From positions 1,427 through 65,426 of the forward strand of contig NZ_JHWX01000013.1 of assembly GCF_000621965.1 (NCBI RefSeq): a stretch of 64,000 nt of DNA, written 5' to 3'. Origin of the DNA: Methanobrevibacter wolinii SH (GTDB lineage Archaea; Methanobacteriota; Methanobacteria; Methanobacteriales; Methanobacteriaceae). A model generated the notes under the pieces. It saw nothing but the letters and a program-made list of their open reading frames with translations, was not told the origin of the DNA and did not search any database. The position numbers and the translations under genes are program-made. Shown piece after piece: positions 8,430-18,043 of the stretch; position 1 is the stretch's first letter; every line of letters begins with the position of its first letter.

Positions 8430-10556
8430 TTATATAATCATAGATAAACTAATTCTACTTCTTTCTAAATCAACATCTAAAACTCTAACATCTACAACAT
8501 CACCAACACTTACAATGTCTAATGGGTGTTTTACATATTGATCAGGTACAAGTTCTGATATATGGACAAGACCATCTTGATGAACACCAATATCTACGAA
8601 TGCTCCAAAATCTACTACATTTCTTACAGTACCTTTTAAAATCATACCTTCTTGTAAATCTTCCATTTCAAGAACATCTGATCTTAATATTGGTTCAGGC
8701 ATTTCTTCTCTTGGGTCACGACCTGGTTTTTTAAGTTCTTTTACAATATCTTTTAAGGTTTCAACACCTATTCCAAGTTCTTTTGAGAGTTCATTATAAT
8801 TTAAATTATTAAGTTTTAAATCATCTCTTCCAATATCATCAAGTGTGTAACCTAATTGTTTTAATAGTTTTTCAGTTGCTTTATATGATTCAGGGTGGAC
8901 TGTTGTATTATCTAATGGATTTTTAGAATTTGGTACTTTTGTAAATCCTGCACATTGTTCAAATGTTTTTGGACCTAATTTTTTAACTTTTTTAAGTTCA
9001 TTACGTGATGTAAATTCTCCATTTTCTTCACGGTATTTTACAATGTTTTTTGCAACAGTTTTTGATATTCCTGATACATATCCAAGAAGTGAAGGAGATG
9101 CTGTATTAAGATTTACTCCAACTTCATTAACTACCTTTTCAACAGTATTAGTAAGTGAATCATTAAGTTTTTTCTGATTCATATCATGTTGGTATTGGCC
9201 TACACCAATTGATTTTGGATCTATTTTTACAAGTTCTGCTAATGGGTCTTGTAATCTACGTGCAATGGAAATTGCACTACGAGCACCTACATCATAATCT
9301 GGAAATTCTTCATCTCCAAGTTTACTTGCAGAATAAACACTAGCACCTGCTTCAGATACTATAACATATTTACAATTAAGATTATATTCTCGAATCATAT
9401 CTGCAATAATTTGTTCTGATTCACGTGAAGCAGTACCATTTCCAAGGGCAATTAAATCAACATTATATTTTTCAATCATTTTTGAAATAATTTCTTTTGA
9501 TTCTTTTACTTTATTTTGTGGTTCTGTTGGATATACAACAGTCGTGTCTAATACTTTTCCAGTTGAATCCACAATTGCTATTTTACATCCAGTTCTAAAT
9601 GCAGGATCCCATCCAAGAACAGTTTTATCTGCAATTGGGCTTGTAAGAAGTAATTGTTCTAAATTTTTAGAAAATACTTTTATTGATTTATCTTCTGCTT
9701 CTTCTTTAAGATATGACCTTATATCTCTTTCAATTGCTGGTTGTATAAGTCTTGTATAAGAATCATCAATAGCATCTATTATAATATCATCAGTATATTT
9801 ATTACCTTTTAATGTATGATTTGCTATGTATTGTTTAATTTCGTCATCATCAGTATCTATTTTAATTTTAAGAATTCCTTCTTTTTCTCCACGATTAATA
9901 GCAAGTATTCTGTGAGGAGTAATATCAAATATAGATTCATCATAATCATAATACATTTCATATTCTGATTCTAAATTTTCATCTTTTGCTTTAATATCAA
10001 TGTTTCCATTTTTATAAGTATCGTCACGAATTCTTTTTCTAAACTTTGCATTATCTGATATGTTTTCTGCAATAATATCTTTTGCACCTTTAATTGCATC
10101 TTTAATACTTGATACTTTATCATTAATAAAGTCTTTAGCAATATCTTCAATAGGTTCATTAATATCTTGATTAAGAATAATTTCAGATAATGGTTCTAAG
10201 CCTTTTTCACGAGCTTTTGTAGCTCTTGTTTGTCGTTTTTTCTTATATGGTAAATATAAATCATCTACTTCAACTAATGTTTTTGCTTTTTTAATCGCTT
10301 CTTTAAGTTTACTAGTAAGTTTTCCTTGTTCTTGAATATTATCTATAACTTTTTCTTTTTTATCTTCTAAGTTTCTTAGATAATTTAATCTTTCATTAAA
10401 TTTTCTTAATGTTTCATCATCTAAGGATCCAGTAGCTTCTTTACGATATCTTGCAATAAAAGGTATTGTATTTCCACTGTCAATTAATTTTATAACTGCT
10501 TCACTTTGTTGTGGTCTAATGTTTAACTCTTTTGATAATTGTTCTGCAATAATCAT
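8430..10556 (-). CDS. tex: Tex family RNA-binding transcription accessory protein
   Basis: 708 aa, standard length. Domain order is that of Tex: a helical N-terminal region (about 1-190), a YqgF/RNase H-like domain (about 315-420, with VLGWDPAFRTGCKIAIVD and ALGNGTASRE), helix-hairpin-helix repeats (about 485-560, NTASPSLLGYVSGIS and FTSRNELKKVKKLG), and a C-terminal S1 RNA-binding domain (about 635-705, LQEGMILKGTVRNVVDFGAFVDIG). Bacterial homologues bind nucleic acid and affect transcription and stress or toxin gene expression. Its role in an archaeon is not established. The start ATG follows AAAGGGAAGAAT. It is convergent with dtd and divergent from the primase operon. Confidence 0.93.
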   Translation of the reverse strand: MIIAEQLSKELNIRPQQSEAVIKLIDSGNTIPFIARYRKEATGSLDDETLRKFNERLNYLRNLEDKKEKVIDNIQEQGKLTSKLKEAIKKAKTLVEVDDLYLPYKKKRQTRATKAREKGLEPLSEIILNQDINEPIEDIAKDFINDKVSSIKDAIKGAKDIIAENISDNAKFRKRIRDDTYKNGNIDIKAKDENLESEYEMYYDYDESIFDITPHRILAINRGEKEGILKIKIDTDDDEIKQYIANHTLKGNKYTDDIIIDAIDDSYTRLIQPAIERDIRSYLKEEAEDKSIKVFSKNLEQLLLTSPIADKTVLGWDPAFRTGCKIAIVDSTGKVLDTTVVYPTEPQNKVKESKEIISKMIEKYNVDLIALGNGTASRESEQIIADMIREYNLNCKYVIVSEAGASVYSASKLGDEEFPDYDVGARSAISIARRLQDPLAELVKIDPKSIGVGQYQHDMNQKKLNDSLTNTVEKVVNEVGVNLNTASPSLLGYVSGISKTVAKNIVKYREENGEFTSRNELKKVKKLGPKTFEQCAGFTKVPNSKNPLDNTTVHPESYKATEKLLKQLGYTLDDIGRDDLKLNNLNYNELSKELGIGVETLKDIVKELKKPGRDPREEMPEPILRSDVLEMEDLQEGMILKGTVRNVVDFGAFVDIGVHQDGLVHISELVPDQYVKHPLDIVSVGDVVDVRVLDVDLERSRISLSMII

Positions 10557-10887
10557 ATTCTTCCCTTTAAATTTATTTAATAAATATTTTAAATAGTTTT
10601 AAAATAAATTTTTATTTAGAATGAATTATTTGTTATAAACTTACTATAAAATAAGTTTTATTCTTAAAATAAGCTAATTTTTTTAAAAACAGTATTTTTC
10701 GTCCTTTAAAAAATATAAAATTTATTTTTTAATATTTTTTGTATAATTATATTTGAATTAATAATTTAAAAAGATTTTCATGTGTTTATAAAGAAATTTA
10801 TTTTTTAATATTTTTTAGAAGTAATTTTTGTTTTTAAATTTTAAAATTAAGATATTTATTTATTATATGAATTATAAAGTAAATTTC
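10557..10887. other. Divergent promoter region between tex and priL
   Basis: 331 bp, strongly AT-rich, with two similar blocks (ATAAAATAAGTTTTATTC near 10650 and CTTAAAATAAGC near 10663). No gene, repeat copy or convincing operator was recognised. Confidence 0.3.
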
Positions 10888-12240
10888 ATGGTTTTAACTT
10901 CATTTTTAAATCCTCTTTCTGAGGAAGCTCAAAATATTGTTAGAGAAAAAGCTGATTTAACATCTGTTTTTGATGTTGATAATGATTTAATAAAAATTGT
11001 GTCATTTTCTCCACATCAAAAGGTTGATGATGATTCTCTAATACCTAAATCCATTATTGAATTTGCTCAGAAACGTATTAAATGGTATATTGAAAGGAGA
11101 AACAATAAAAAATATAATCAACATGATTATGAATATCTTTTTGTAGAAGATATTACTCCATATGATGTTATTGCATTTCATTTAACGGCTCAAGCTATAG
11201 CTTATAAATTCAATTTTAATTCACGTGAAATGAAATTATTTGTTGATGGAGAAGGCCAATTAATTGAAGATAGACTTAGTACTTTATTATTAAGTGAAAA
11301 AAGAGCAGTTTTAGAAGAAATATTAAGTCAATTGATGATTTCTGATACTGTAGAATGGACATCACTTAAAGATATTATTGCTAGCCGTAAACTTTCATTA
11401 ACTGATTTAGTTATTGATGATGGTGAGGTTATACTTGATAAATATGAATTTATTTCAAGATTTGAAGATAAATTCGATGATATTTCAGTAGATAAAATGT
11501 ATGATGTTCTTGTTGGAGATAATGTTAAAGAACAAGTTTTAATTAATACAATAAAACAGAAAACTGAGGATTATATTAAAAAAATTCAAGAAAAATCTGA
11601 ACTTATTGAAGTTCATCCTACAATATCTGTTCTTGGAGATTTAATTGAGGAATTAATTGATAAGGAAATGTCTAAGTATAGTTCATTTTATGCTAATATT
11701 AATAATCCTGATGGGATTATGTCTATTGGTAAATTAGTAAGAGAAGCATTTCCACCATGTATTCGTGAAACTATGAAAGGTGTATCTTCTGGTGGACGTA
11801 ATGATGCTATAGTTTTATTTTTAACATCATTTTTATCATATGCTAGATTATATCCAGGAATATTTGCTCAAGGAGCAGGTGTAAAAGTTTCAGATATTGA
11901 TAAAAATCTTAGAATTACTGAAAATGAGATTTTACCATTAATTTATGAAGCTGCAGATAATTGTACTCCTCCATTATTTGAAGATCAACCTCAAGAAAAA
12001 GTTAATATTATTTCAAAATTAGGTTTTGGAATGCATTCTGAACCTTCATTGGAGCATGAAGGTGAAACTAAATGGTATACTCCTATGAGTTGTGAGAAAG
12101 TTAAAATACATCTTCCACAATTATGTAAAAAAGATAATTCTTGTAAAGGAATTAATAATCCATTATCTTATTATACTAGAGCTAAGTGGAACCTTAAAAA
12201 ACAAGGTAAATTAAAAGAAGATGGAAATAATAAAGAATAA
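10888..12240 (+). CDS. priL: DNA primase large subunit PriL
   Basis: About 450 aa. The non-catalytic, iron-sulfur subunit of the archaeal/eukaryotic primase, which makes replication primers with PriS. The C-terminal domain keeps the cluster cysteines: PPCIRE near residue 288, then PMSCEKVKIH, LPQLCKKDNSC and the RAKWNLKKQ end. The N-terminal domain is helical with SFLNPLSEEA at the very start, as in other PriL proteins. The open frame extends upstream to 10828 and includes an ATG at 10867, but the start at 10888 gives the family N-terminus. It is followed after 76 bp by priS in the same direction. Confidence 0.93.
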   Translation: MVLTSFLNPLSEEAQNIVREKADLTSVFDVDNDLIKIVSFSPHQKVDDDSLIPKSIIEFAQKRIKWYIERRNNKKYNQHDYEYLFVEDITPYDVIAFHLTAQAIAYKFNFNSREMKLFVDGEGQLIEDRLSTLLLSEKRAVLEEILSQLMISDTVEWTSLKDIIASRKLSLTDLVIDDGEVILDKYEFISRFEDKFDDISVDKMYDVLVGDNVKEQVLINTIKQKTEDYIKKIQEKSELIEVHPTISVLGDLIEELIDKEMSKYSSFYANINNPDGIMSIGKLVREAFPPCIRETMKGVSSGGRNDAIVLFLTSFLSYARLYPGIFAQGAGVKVSDIDKNLRITENEILPLIYEAADNCTPPLFEDQPQEKVNIISKLGFGMHSEPSLEHEGETKWYTPMSCEKVKIHLPQLCKKDNSCKGINNPLSYYTRAKWNLKKQGKLKEDGNNKE

Positions 12241-12316
12241 TTTATAATGTATAAAAATAAGTATATATTAAATTTATAAATTTTAAAAAGTAAAATATTG
12301 ATTAGAGGTTATATTA

Positions 12317-13321
12317 ATGTTTGGTAAATCTTCAATACGTGAAAGAAGGCAATTTTATAGGGAAGAGTGGTCTGTTAAAGATTTACCTGATTTTATTACA
12401 GATGAATTACCTAGACGGGAGTTTGGTTTTGATCATTATGGTCGTGGACCTAATGATAGATATAAGGTTTTTAGAAATGAAAATGTTTTAAGACGTTTTT
12501 TAATGAGTAAAGCTCCATTTGCAGCATATGTTTCTATTGCTTATTATCTTAACCCTAAAAAAAGGGAAGGTTGGCAAAAAGCAGAATATGTTTTTGATGT
12601 AGATGCTAAAGATTTACCTATTCGTTCATGTGACTGTAAGGAAGGTGAAGTTTGTGAAAAATGTTTAGATGAAGCATTAGATATTGTAAATAATCTTATT
12701 GATACATTAAATGGTAATTTAGGTCTTAAAAATATTCATCTAATTTATTCTGGAAGAGGGTATCATATTCGTATATTAGATCCTGTTATGATGACTGGTG
12801 ATAGTGATTTACGTTCAGAAGTTTTAAAATATGTAGCTGGTGCTACAGTTCCTAGAAGTAATTATCCTAATCCTGATCCAAGTATGGTTGCTAGTAATTT
12901 TAATTTCCAACATTTTATTATTCCAATTGGATATCATAAGATTTTTACAGATAGACTTAAATTTAATATACAACATTTAAAAGGTAATGAAAAAATAGAT
13001 GGTATTAATCCTAAATTATTAAAAGATATTATAAAATATAGACACTTTTTAGATAATAATCAATGGGGTTTATTTAAAGGGAATATTGGTCCAAGAAGAT
13101 ATAATAATTTAGTAAGTTCTATGGCTAATGTTAATCTTGAAACTATTGATGCTAAAGTTTCTATTGATATAAAACGTATTTTAAGACTTCCAAGTTCACT
13201 TCATTCTAAAGTTAGTATGAAATGTGTTGAGGTTAAAGATAGGGAAACTTTTGATCCATTAAAATATGCAGTTCCTAAATTTGTTTATGAACGTAAAGAT
13301 ATTACAAAACCAGATAAATAG
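12317..13321 (+). CDS. priS: DNA primase catalytic subunit PriS
   Basis: 334 aa. The polymerising subunit of primase. The metal-binding aspartates are in YVFDVDAKD (D94 and D96). A zinc knuckle follows immediately (CDC at 105-107 and CEKC at 113-116). SGRGYHIRI (about 153-161) is the conserved nucleotide-binding element, and RLPSSLHSK near 284 is the family's C-terminal motif. The ribosome-binding site is AGAGGTTATATTAATG. Together with priL it forms a two-gene operon that ends in a long T-rich region (13322-13620). Confidence 0.95.
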   Translation: MFGKSSIRERRQFYREEWSVKDLPDFITDELPRREFGFDHYGRGPNDRYKVFRNENVLRRFLMSKAPFAAYVSIAYYLNPKKREGWQKAEYVFDVDAKDLPIRSCDCKEGEVCEKCLDEALDIVNNLIDTLNGNLGLKNIHLIYSGRGYHIRILDPVMMTGDSDLRSEVLKYVAGATVPRSNYPNPDPSMVASNFNFQHFIIPIGYHKIFTDRLKFNIQHLKGNEKIDGINPKLLKDIIKYRHFLDNNQWGLFKGNIGPRRYNNLVSSMANVNLETIDAKVSIDIKRILRLPSSLHSKVSMKCVEVKDRETFDPLKYAVPKFVYERKDITKPDK

Positions 13322-13717
13322 ATTTTTAATTAAACAGTTTTTCTATTGTTAAATTAAAAGTCTTTTAAATTTAAAACTAAAAATTTAAATTTTTAAATAA
13401 AATTGTTTATAGTATCATTAAATCTTATTTTTTATTTTTTTTTTTTAATAATCTTGTTTTTTTCTAGAAGTTTTTTATGTGGTTTTTTGGTTTTTTATTT
13501 TTTTAAATTATGTTATTTTTTTCTAGAAGTTTTTTACGTATTTTTTTATTTTTTTAGTCTTTGTAGTGGTTTTTTAATGTGGTTTTTGATTTTTTTATAG
13601 AAGTCTTTTTAAAAAAAGTTAGATATGAATTTATTCATATCTTAAATAATTAAATTATGGTTTATATTAATTTCAAGTTTTTATAGTTTATTTTTTTATT
13701 TTATGGTTATTTACTTA
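13322..13717 (+). terminator. Long T-rich region with repeated TCTAGAAGTTTTTT blocks after priS
   Basis: 396 bp between convergent priS and the Ig-like gene. Poly-T runs dominate. The block TTTTTTCTAGAAGTTTTTT occurs twice 59 bp apart (about 13457 and 13516), with a weaker third copy near 13590. The plus-strand transcript would be U-rich, consistent with termination. The apparent frame here is just poly-Phe and is not a gene. Confidence 0.4.
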
Positions 13718-14344
13718 TTAATATCCATATGTTATAACATTTCCATCTTCATCACAGATTCTGTAATATCCATCATCATAATATATTTTATGATTTCCAT
13801 CACTTAATTCTTCACGTGATACTTCATGTTCTGAAGGATCCCATCCATCTATTATATCAGATTCTTGATGTATGCCACTATCTTCTTGTTTATATTTTGA
13901 ACTATTAAATGTTTTATTTTTGTTATTACTTTCATTTGTTTGGATATTTCCAACGATATCTTTAATTGTGATTCCTTGTGTTATAGAACTTTCTTTATAT
14001 TTATTATTTCCATTATATTTTATATTAGCAGTATATTGTCCAGAATTATTAACATTTATAGCTATTTTTCCTTCACCATCACTATCCGTTATTGTATTGT
14101 ATTCTTCTATACTACCATTTGAATCAGTTAATGTTACAGTAATATTTTGATTTCCAATTCCATTTCCATCTTTATCTGTAAGTTTTATAGTTAATGGTTC
14201 TCCTTTGTATAAGGTACTATTTCCACTAAGAATTATATTTGTATCTTCTTTTGTAAAATTAGCATTAAATAAAAATATTCCTATAATTACTACTAAGATT
14301 ATTATAACTATAGATAAAATTATAATAATTTTATCATTTTTCAT
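13718..14344 (-). CDS. Membrane-anchored protein with Ig-like domain
   Basis: 208 aa. One N-terminal hydrophobic helix (about residues 7-26, IIIILSIVIIILVVIIGIF) acts as a signal-anchor. Then comes a bacterial-Ig-like domain (about 35-128: ILSGNSTLYKGEPLTIKLTD, NGIGNQNITVTLTD, YTANIKYNGNNKYKES) of the kind repeated in methanogen adhesins. The acidic Asn/Ser-rich tail ends in tyrosines (YYDDGYYRICDEDGNVITYGY region). It is an extracellular surface protein by topology, with no catalytic motif. The gene stands alone, about 500 bp before the cca gene's 3' end. Confident of the architecture, not of a role. Confidence 0.75.
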   Translation of the reverse strand: MKNDKIIIILSIVIIILVVIIGIFLFNANFTKEDTNIILSGNSTLYKGEPLTIKLTDKDGNGIGNQNITVTLTDSNGSIEEYNTITDSDGEGKIAINVNNSGQYTANIKYNGNNKYKESSITQGITIKDIVGNIQTNESNNKNKTFNSSKYKQEDSGIHQESDIIDGWDPSEHEVSREELSDGNHKIYYDDGYYRICDEDGNVITYGY

Positions 14345-14849
14345 AGTCTACCCCCTAATTTTAATAATATTATTATATTTATATATCTTTTTAAATTTTT
14401 CTTTTTAGATTTTCTATAAAATATCTTGAAAATAACTTATATGTTTAAAAATAGATTTAATAATTGAATATTTTTTACTTATTTTTTGTTTTTAAGTTGT
14501 AAAATTAGTTTTTTAAATATTAAATTTAAGTAAAAATTATCTTTTAAATTATTTAATTTTTGAAATCAACTATTTTTAAGATAAATTTTCTTAAATGATA
14601 TTTAATTATTGATATACTTTAAATTTTTATAAAAATAGTTTTTCAATAAGTATTGTTTTAAAAAAGTTAAATAAAACATTTATTGATTTAGTTTTATTTA
14701 ATTATTGGATAAAGTTGTTTTTTTAATAATTTTAGTTATTTATATGAATTATTAAGTAAATCATGTTTAATAATCTTAATTTTATTTAATTATTAAATAA
14801 AACATTTTTTAATAATGTTAATTTTAAATTGTTTTAGAAGATAAATGAA
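14345..14849. other. AT-rich gap with near-perfect 23-bp palindrome
   Basis: 505 bp between two minus-strand genes. TTTTATTTAAT and ATTAAATAAAA form an 11-bp inverted repeat at 14780-14802, and a diverged copy of the same block lies near 14691. No gene was seen. Because the palindrome is pure A/T, it may be a consequence of composition. Confidence 0.3.
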
Positions 14850-16235
14850 TTATCTTCTGGTTTTTTGTCCAGGATTTAAGAAGTTATCTAAATATTCTAA
14901 TAAATCTTCTAAATCATTTTTATTTATAGTTTTCAAGTAATTTTCAAGTAAATAAATTTTATATGTTTTTAATGCAGGTTCTTTTAAATTTTTACCAATT
15001 TTAATTCTACTTATGTTTTCAGGTTTAAATATATGTTCAATAAAATCTGTTGCATTAATAAATTTTCTTTTCTTATTTATAACTAAAAATTCATTAAAAC
15101 TATAGCAGTTTTCTCCATTTGCTTTTTTAAAGTTTTCACATGCTTTTTTAGCCCATATTTTTGGTCCATAATGGATTTTAATATTATTTAATTTATAAAC
15201 ACTCATTTCAAATATTAAAATTCCTTTATCTTTTTCATTAGTCCAGTATCCACTTTTAAATACTTTAAAATCTTCTTCTTCAAGTTTTTCTCTTAAAGAT
15301 TCTTCAGTTTTCTTTAATTGTGGATGTAATGTATCTGATACAACATTAGGAATATTAAATTCAATAATATATGTTTTTCCACCATGTTTTGTAAATTCCT
15401 TAATTATATTTTCTTTTTTTAAATTATTTTTTTTAATTGGGTGGAAAAATTTTATTTTATCATCAGATTTTTCAAAATTACGGCAAGCTTCAATAAATTC
15501 TTCCATTTTATCTATTCTTAAAGCTGCACCTACATTACGATTTTTATCAGTAGGATCTATTGCTATTAATGGATCATCAAATAAATCTTGAGTACCATAA
15601 TTTTCAAGATCAATAACTGTTCCATATCTCCAATTTGATACTTCTTTTATAAGGTTTTCAAAGTTTCCATATTTTAATATAAGTATTTCACATAAATAAC
15701 CTGCAAAACCCCCTACTTTAAATTCAGACCCATAAACACCAACACAATCCATGAATTGTTTAAGGAGTAAAACTTCAGATATTTGTTCTTCTTTAAGATG
15801 TGATTTGATATATTTAGTATGTAATATTGTTCTATCTACTGCAGATTTCATTTCTTCAGCACTTTTTATATTATAACAAGGTACAAAATCTATTTCATAA
15901 TCATCAATAATACTAGTTAAATAAGGGTGTGATGCAAAATGTTGGTTACTTGCTCCATTATTTTCTTTAGTAACTTCATATCCAATTTCAAGACCTTTTT
16001 CTTTAAGTGTATCTGTAGGAGTATTAATAGGGAAGCTAATAAAAATATCAATATCTGATTTTCCATGTAAAAATGTTTTTTTAGCTACAGAACCTACTTT
16101 TATACCTTCTGCATCAATATTATTCTTTTTACATATATTATTAATATCTTTAATTAATTTATTTGATATTTCTTTAATCTCTTTTTTTTCAGTATCATCT
16201 GGTGTTATCTCTTTTAAAATTTCCCTATAATTCAT
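14850..16235 (-). CDS. cca: CCA tRNA nucleotidyltransferase, archaeal class I
   Basis: 461 aa. It adds or repairs the 3'-CCA end of tRNAs using CTP and ATP. The nucleotidyltransferase core is visible: GSVAKKTFLHGKSDIDIFI (about residues 44-62, with DID providing metal-binding carboxylates) and the third acidic strand EIDFVPCYN (about 113-121). The downstream body and tail domains match the archaeal class I enzyme in length. The longest frame starts with TTG at 16241; the ATG at 16235 following TTGTGATTGAAT is preferred. In many methanogens cca neighbours thpR; here thpR lies 4 kb away at 20514. Confidence 0.93.
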   Translation of the reverse strand: MNYREILKEITPDDTEKKEIKEISNKLIKDINNICKKNNIDAEGIKVGSVAKKTFLHGKSDIDIFISFPINTPTDTLKEKGLEIGYEVTKENNGASNQHFASHPYLTSIIDDYEIDFVPCYNIKSAEEMKSAVDRTILHTKYIKSHLKEEQISEVLLLKQFMDCVGVYGSEFKVGGFAGYLCEILILKYGNFENLIKEVSNWRYGTVIDLENYGTQDLFDDPLIAIDPTDKNRNVGAALRIDKMEEFIEACRNFEKSDDKIKFFHPIKKNNLKKENIIKEFTKHGGKTYIIEFNIPNVVSDTLHPQLKKTEESLREKLEEEDFKVFKSGYWTNEKDKGILIFEMSVYKLNNIKIHYGPKIWAKKACENFKKANGENCYSFNEFLVINKKRKFINATDFIEHIFKPENISRIKIGKNLKEPALKTYKIYLLENYLKTINKNDLEDLLEYLDNFLNPGQKTRR

Positions 16236-16280
16236 ATTCAATCACAAAATAAAATTTAATAAAATAAGTTTTAGATATAT

Positions 16281-16391
16281 TATCTTAGTATTTTATAGTA
16301 TAAATAAAAATACTTTGTTTATTTAAAATTTATCTCTTAAAATAATTTTTTAATATATGAATTTCTTAATTTGTATTTTTATACTAAGATA
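16281..16391. promoter_or_regulatory. Inverted repeats upstream of cca
   Basis: TATCTTAGTAT (16281-16291) and ATACTAAGATA (16381-16391) are perfect 11-bp inverted repeats 89 bp apart. A second dyad, AGTATTTT (16287-16294) with AAAATACT (16307-16314), overlaps the left arm. They lie 46-156 bp upstream of the cca start, so they could be alternative leader structures or an operator pair. The function is unproven. Confidence 0.35.
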
Positions 16392-16444
16392 CTTTTAAAT
16401 AAAATAATTTAAATTATAATTTAAGTATTTAAAATTTTTATAGG

Positions 16445-16590
16445 TTGTGTTTGTTTTTTAGTTTTTTTTTATTTGGTTTGTGTGGTGTTTGTAATGTTTG
16501 TGTTTGTTTTTTAGTTTTTTTTATTTGGTTTGTGTGGTGTTTGTAAGGTTTGTGTTTGTTTTTTAGTTTTTTTTATTTGCTTATTAGTGA
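16445..16590. repeat. T/G-rich tandem repeat, period 52-53 bp, about 2.7 copies
   Basis: The block TTGTGTTTGTTTTTTAG starts at 16445, 16498 and 16550. Copies are nearly identical until the third decays. It lies between the cca start and the 3' end of the TetR gene. It is one of several arrays of about 50 bp period in this window. Confidence 0.7.
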
Positions 16591-16708
16591 TTTTTATAAG
16601 GTTTATATTTCTTGTTAAATTTATAATAATTAGTAGAAATATTTGTTTTAATAAATTTAACTATTTTAAATAATTTAATTAATAAAATAATCTATAAAAA
16701 TTAATATA

Positions 16709-17308
16709 TTATTGATTTAAACTACCTAAATCTCCATTTATTAATGGATTAAATAAAAGTATATTTAAATCTTTTAAAAATTCTTCTTTATCTATTCTTT
16801 CTGAATTTTTAATCCAATATTCAGTTGATTTTAATATTGCACCAGAATAATATTCTGCTATAATATCTGTAGAAACTGGATATTTTTTACCTTTTTTTAT
16901 TTCTAAATCAAGATTTTCTTTAATATTTTCTAGTACTATATTGTATATTATTCCTAATGATTCACTGTGTTGATTGTTATTTAACATTGCTAAGTAAATA
17001 TTTCTATTTTCATTAATATGTTCTAAGTATTCTTTTGTTAGTATATAATAATATTCTACAATATTTTTATATTCCTTGTCTTTGATTTTATTATTTAATT
17101 CTTTTGTGAATTCATAAATACTTTTTTCTAATAATTCATATTTATCATTAAAATGATAATAGAATGTACTTCTATGAATTCCTGCATCATTACAAATATC
17201 AATTACTTTAATTTCCTCAAAGGGTTTTGTTTCAAGTAATTTAAATAAGCTATTTGATAATTTTTTGTAGGTTATTTCTTTTCTAATATCTGTTTTTTTA
17301 TGTTTCAT
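16709..17308 (-). CDS. TetR/AcrR family transcriptional regulator
   Basis: 199 aa. The N-terminal helix-turn-helix is clear (about residues 30-55: IKVIDICNDAGIHRSTFYYHF). The remaining about 140 residues form the all-helical ligand-binding and dimer domain, which is not conserved enough to name a ligand. The longest frame starts 12 bases upstream, but the sequence GAGGGGTTTT then acts as a strong ribosome-binding site for the ATG at 17308. Two operator-like dyads sharing AAATTACTTA lie 27-84 bp upstream, pointing to autoregulation. The gene is divergent from npdG, 735 bp away. Confidence 0.88.
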   Translation of the reverse strand: MKHKKTDIRKEITYKKLSNSLFKLLETKPFEEIKVIDICNDAGIHRSTFYYHFNDKYELLEKSIYEFTKELNNKIKDKEYKNIVEYYYILTKEYLEHINENRNIYLAMLNNNQHSESLGIIYNIVLENIKENLDLEIKKGKKYPVSTDIIAEYYSGAILKSTEYWIKNSERIDKEEFLKDLNILLFNPLINGDLGSLNQ

Positions 17309-17334
17309 AAAACCCCTCATTTTTTAATTTGTTT

Positions 17335-17392
17335 TAAGTTGAAATTACTTATGTTAAAATTTAAATCTTTTGAATATAGTAATGAAATTACT
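17335..17392. promoter_or_regulatory. Paired operator-like dyads upstream of the TetR gene
   Basis: TAAGT-N7-ACTTA (17335-17351) and AGTAAT-GAA-ATTACT (17378-17392). Both contain GAAATTACTTA (17341-17351 and 17384-17394), 43 bp or about four helical turns apart. Their position just upstream of the TetR start fits autorepressor binding; this is inference from symmetry and place. The remainder of 17309-18043 contains AT-rich sequence and the npdG dyad but no gene. Confidence 0.5.
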
Positions 17393-17982
17393 TAATATGT
17401 TTTTAAATAATTTCATGATATTTTTTTAGATATACTTTAAAAGTAGTTTTTTTCTACATGTGTATAATATTTCTTTAATTTTTATCTTTAAAAAGTTTAC
17501 TATATTTATTGATTTTTTACAATAGTTAAATCATGTTTAAAATTTATCTAAAATTTTAACTTTTTAAACTATTAAATAAGTTAAGTTTTATATTAAATTT
17601 AAAAGATTTATATAAAAAGATATTTATCATATCTTTATAATTCTTTTTAATAATTGTTTATTTTTAATTTTACTTATTTTTATTAAATATTTTAATTTTA
17701 AAACTATTATATTATCTTTGTTTTAAAATTATTTTATTTTTTTTAAAAATTTTTTTCCTTTATTATTTTATTTTTAAAATTATTTTTAATGAATTTTATT
17801 TACTGTAATTGCTGTTTTGTATTTTATACAACTGTTTAAACACAATATATAAAGTATATTAATTTTAAATTATTTTTCTATTTTTTTTCTAAACATATTT
17901 TAGAATAATTCAATTTATTGCTTATTTTATTGAAAATATTTTAAAAAAATCATTTAGAAAGTTTAAAATATTAGTTTGTTCT

Positions 17983-18000
17983 AACTTTAATTATAAAGTT
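17983..18000. promoter_or_regulatory. Dyad AACTTTA-ATTA-TAAAGTT upstream of npdG
   Basis: Perfect 7-bp inverted repeat ending 30 bp before the npdG ribosome-binding site. It may be a regulator site or overlap the promoter. Confidence 0.35.
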
Positions 18001-18043
18001 ATTCATTTTGAATATCTATAAAATTTAAAGGGAGGTTATATAT

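Noticed and set aside
13403-13600. 65-residue plus-strand frame of mostly Phe
   Set aside because: Product of a poly-T terminator region, without a start signal.
14780-14802. 11-bp palindrome TTTTATTTAAT / ATTAAATAAAA as an operator
   Set aside because: Pure A/T and located between two minus-strand genes far from a start, so chance is likely.
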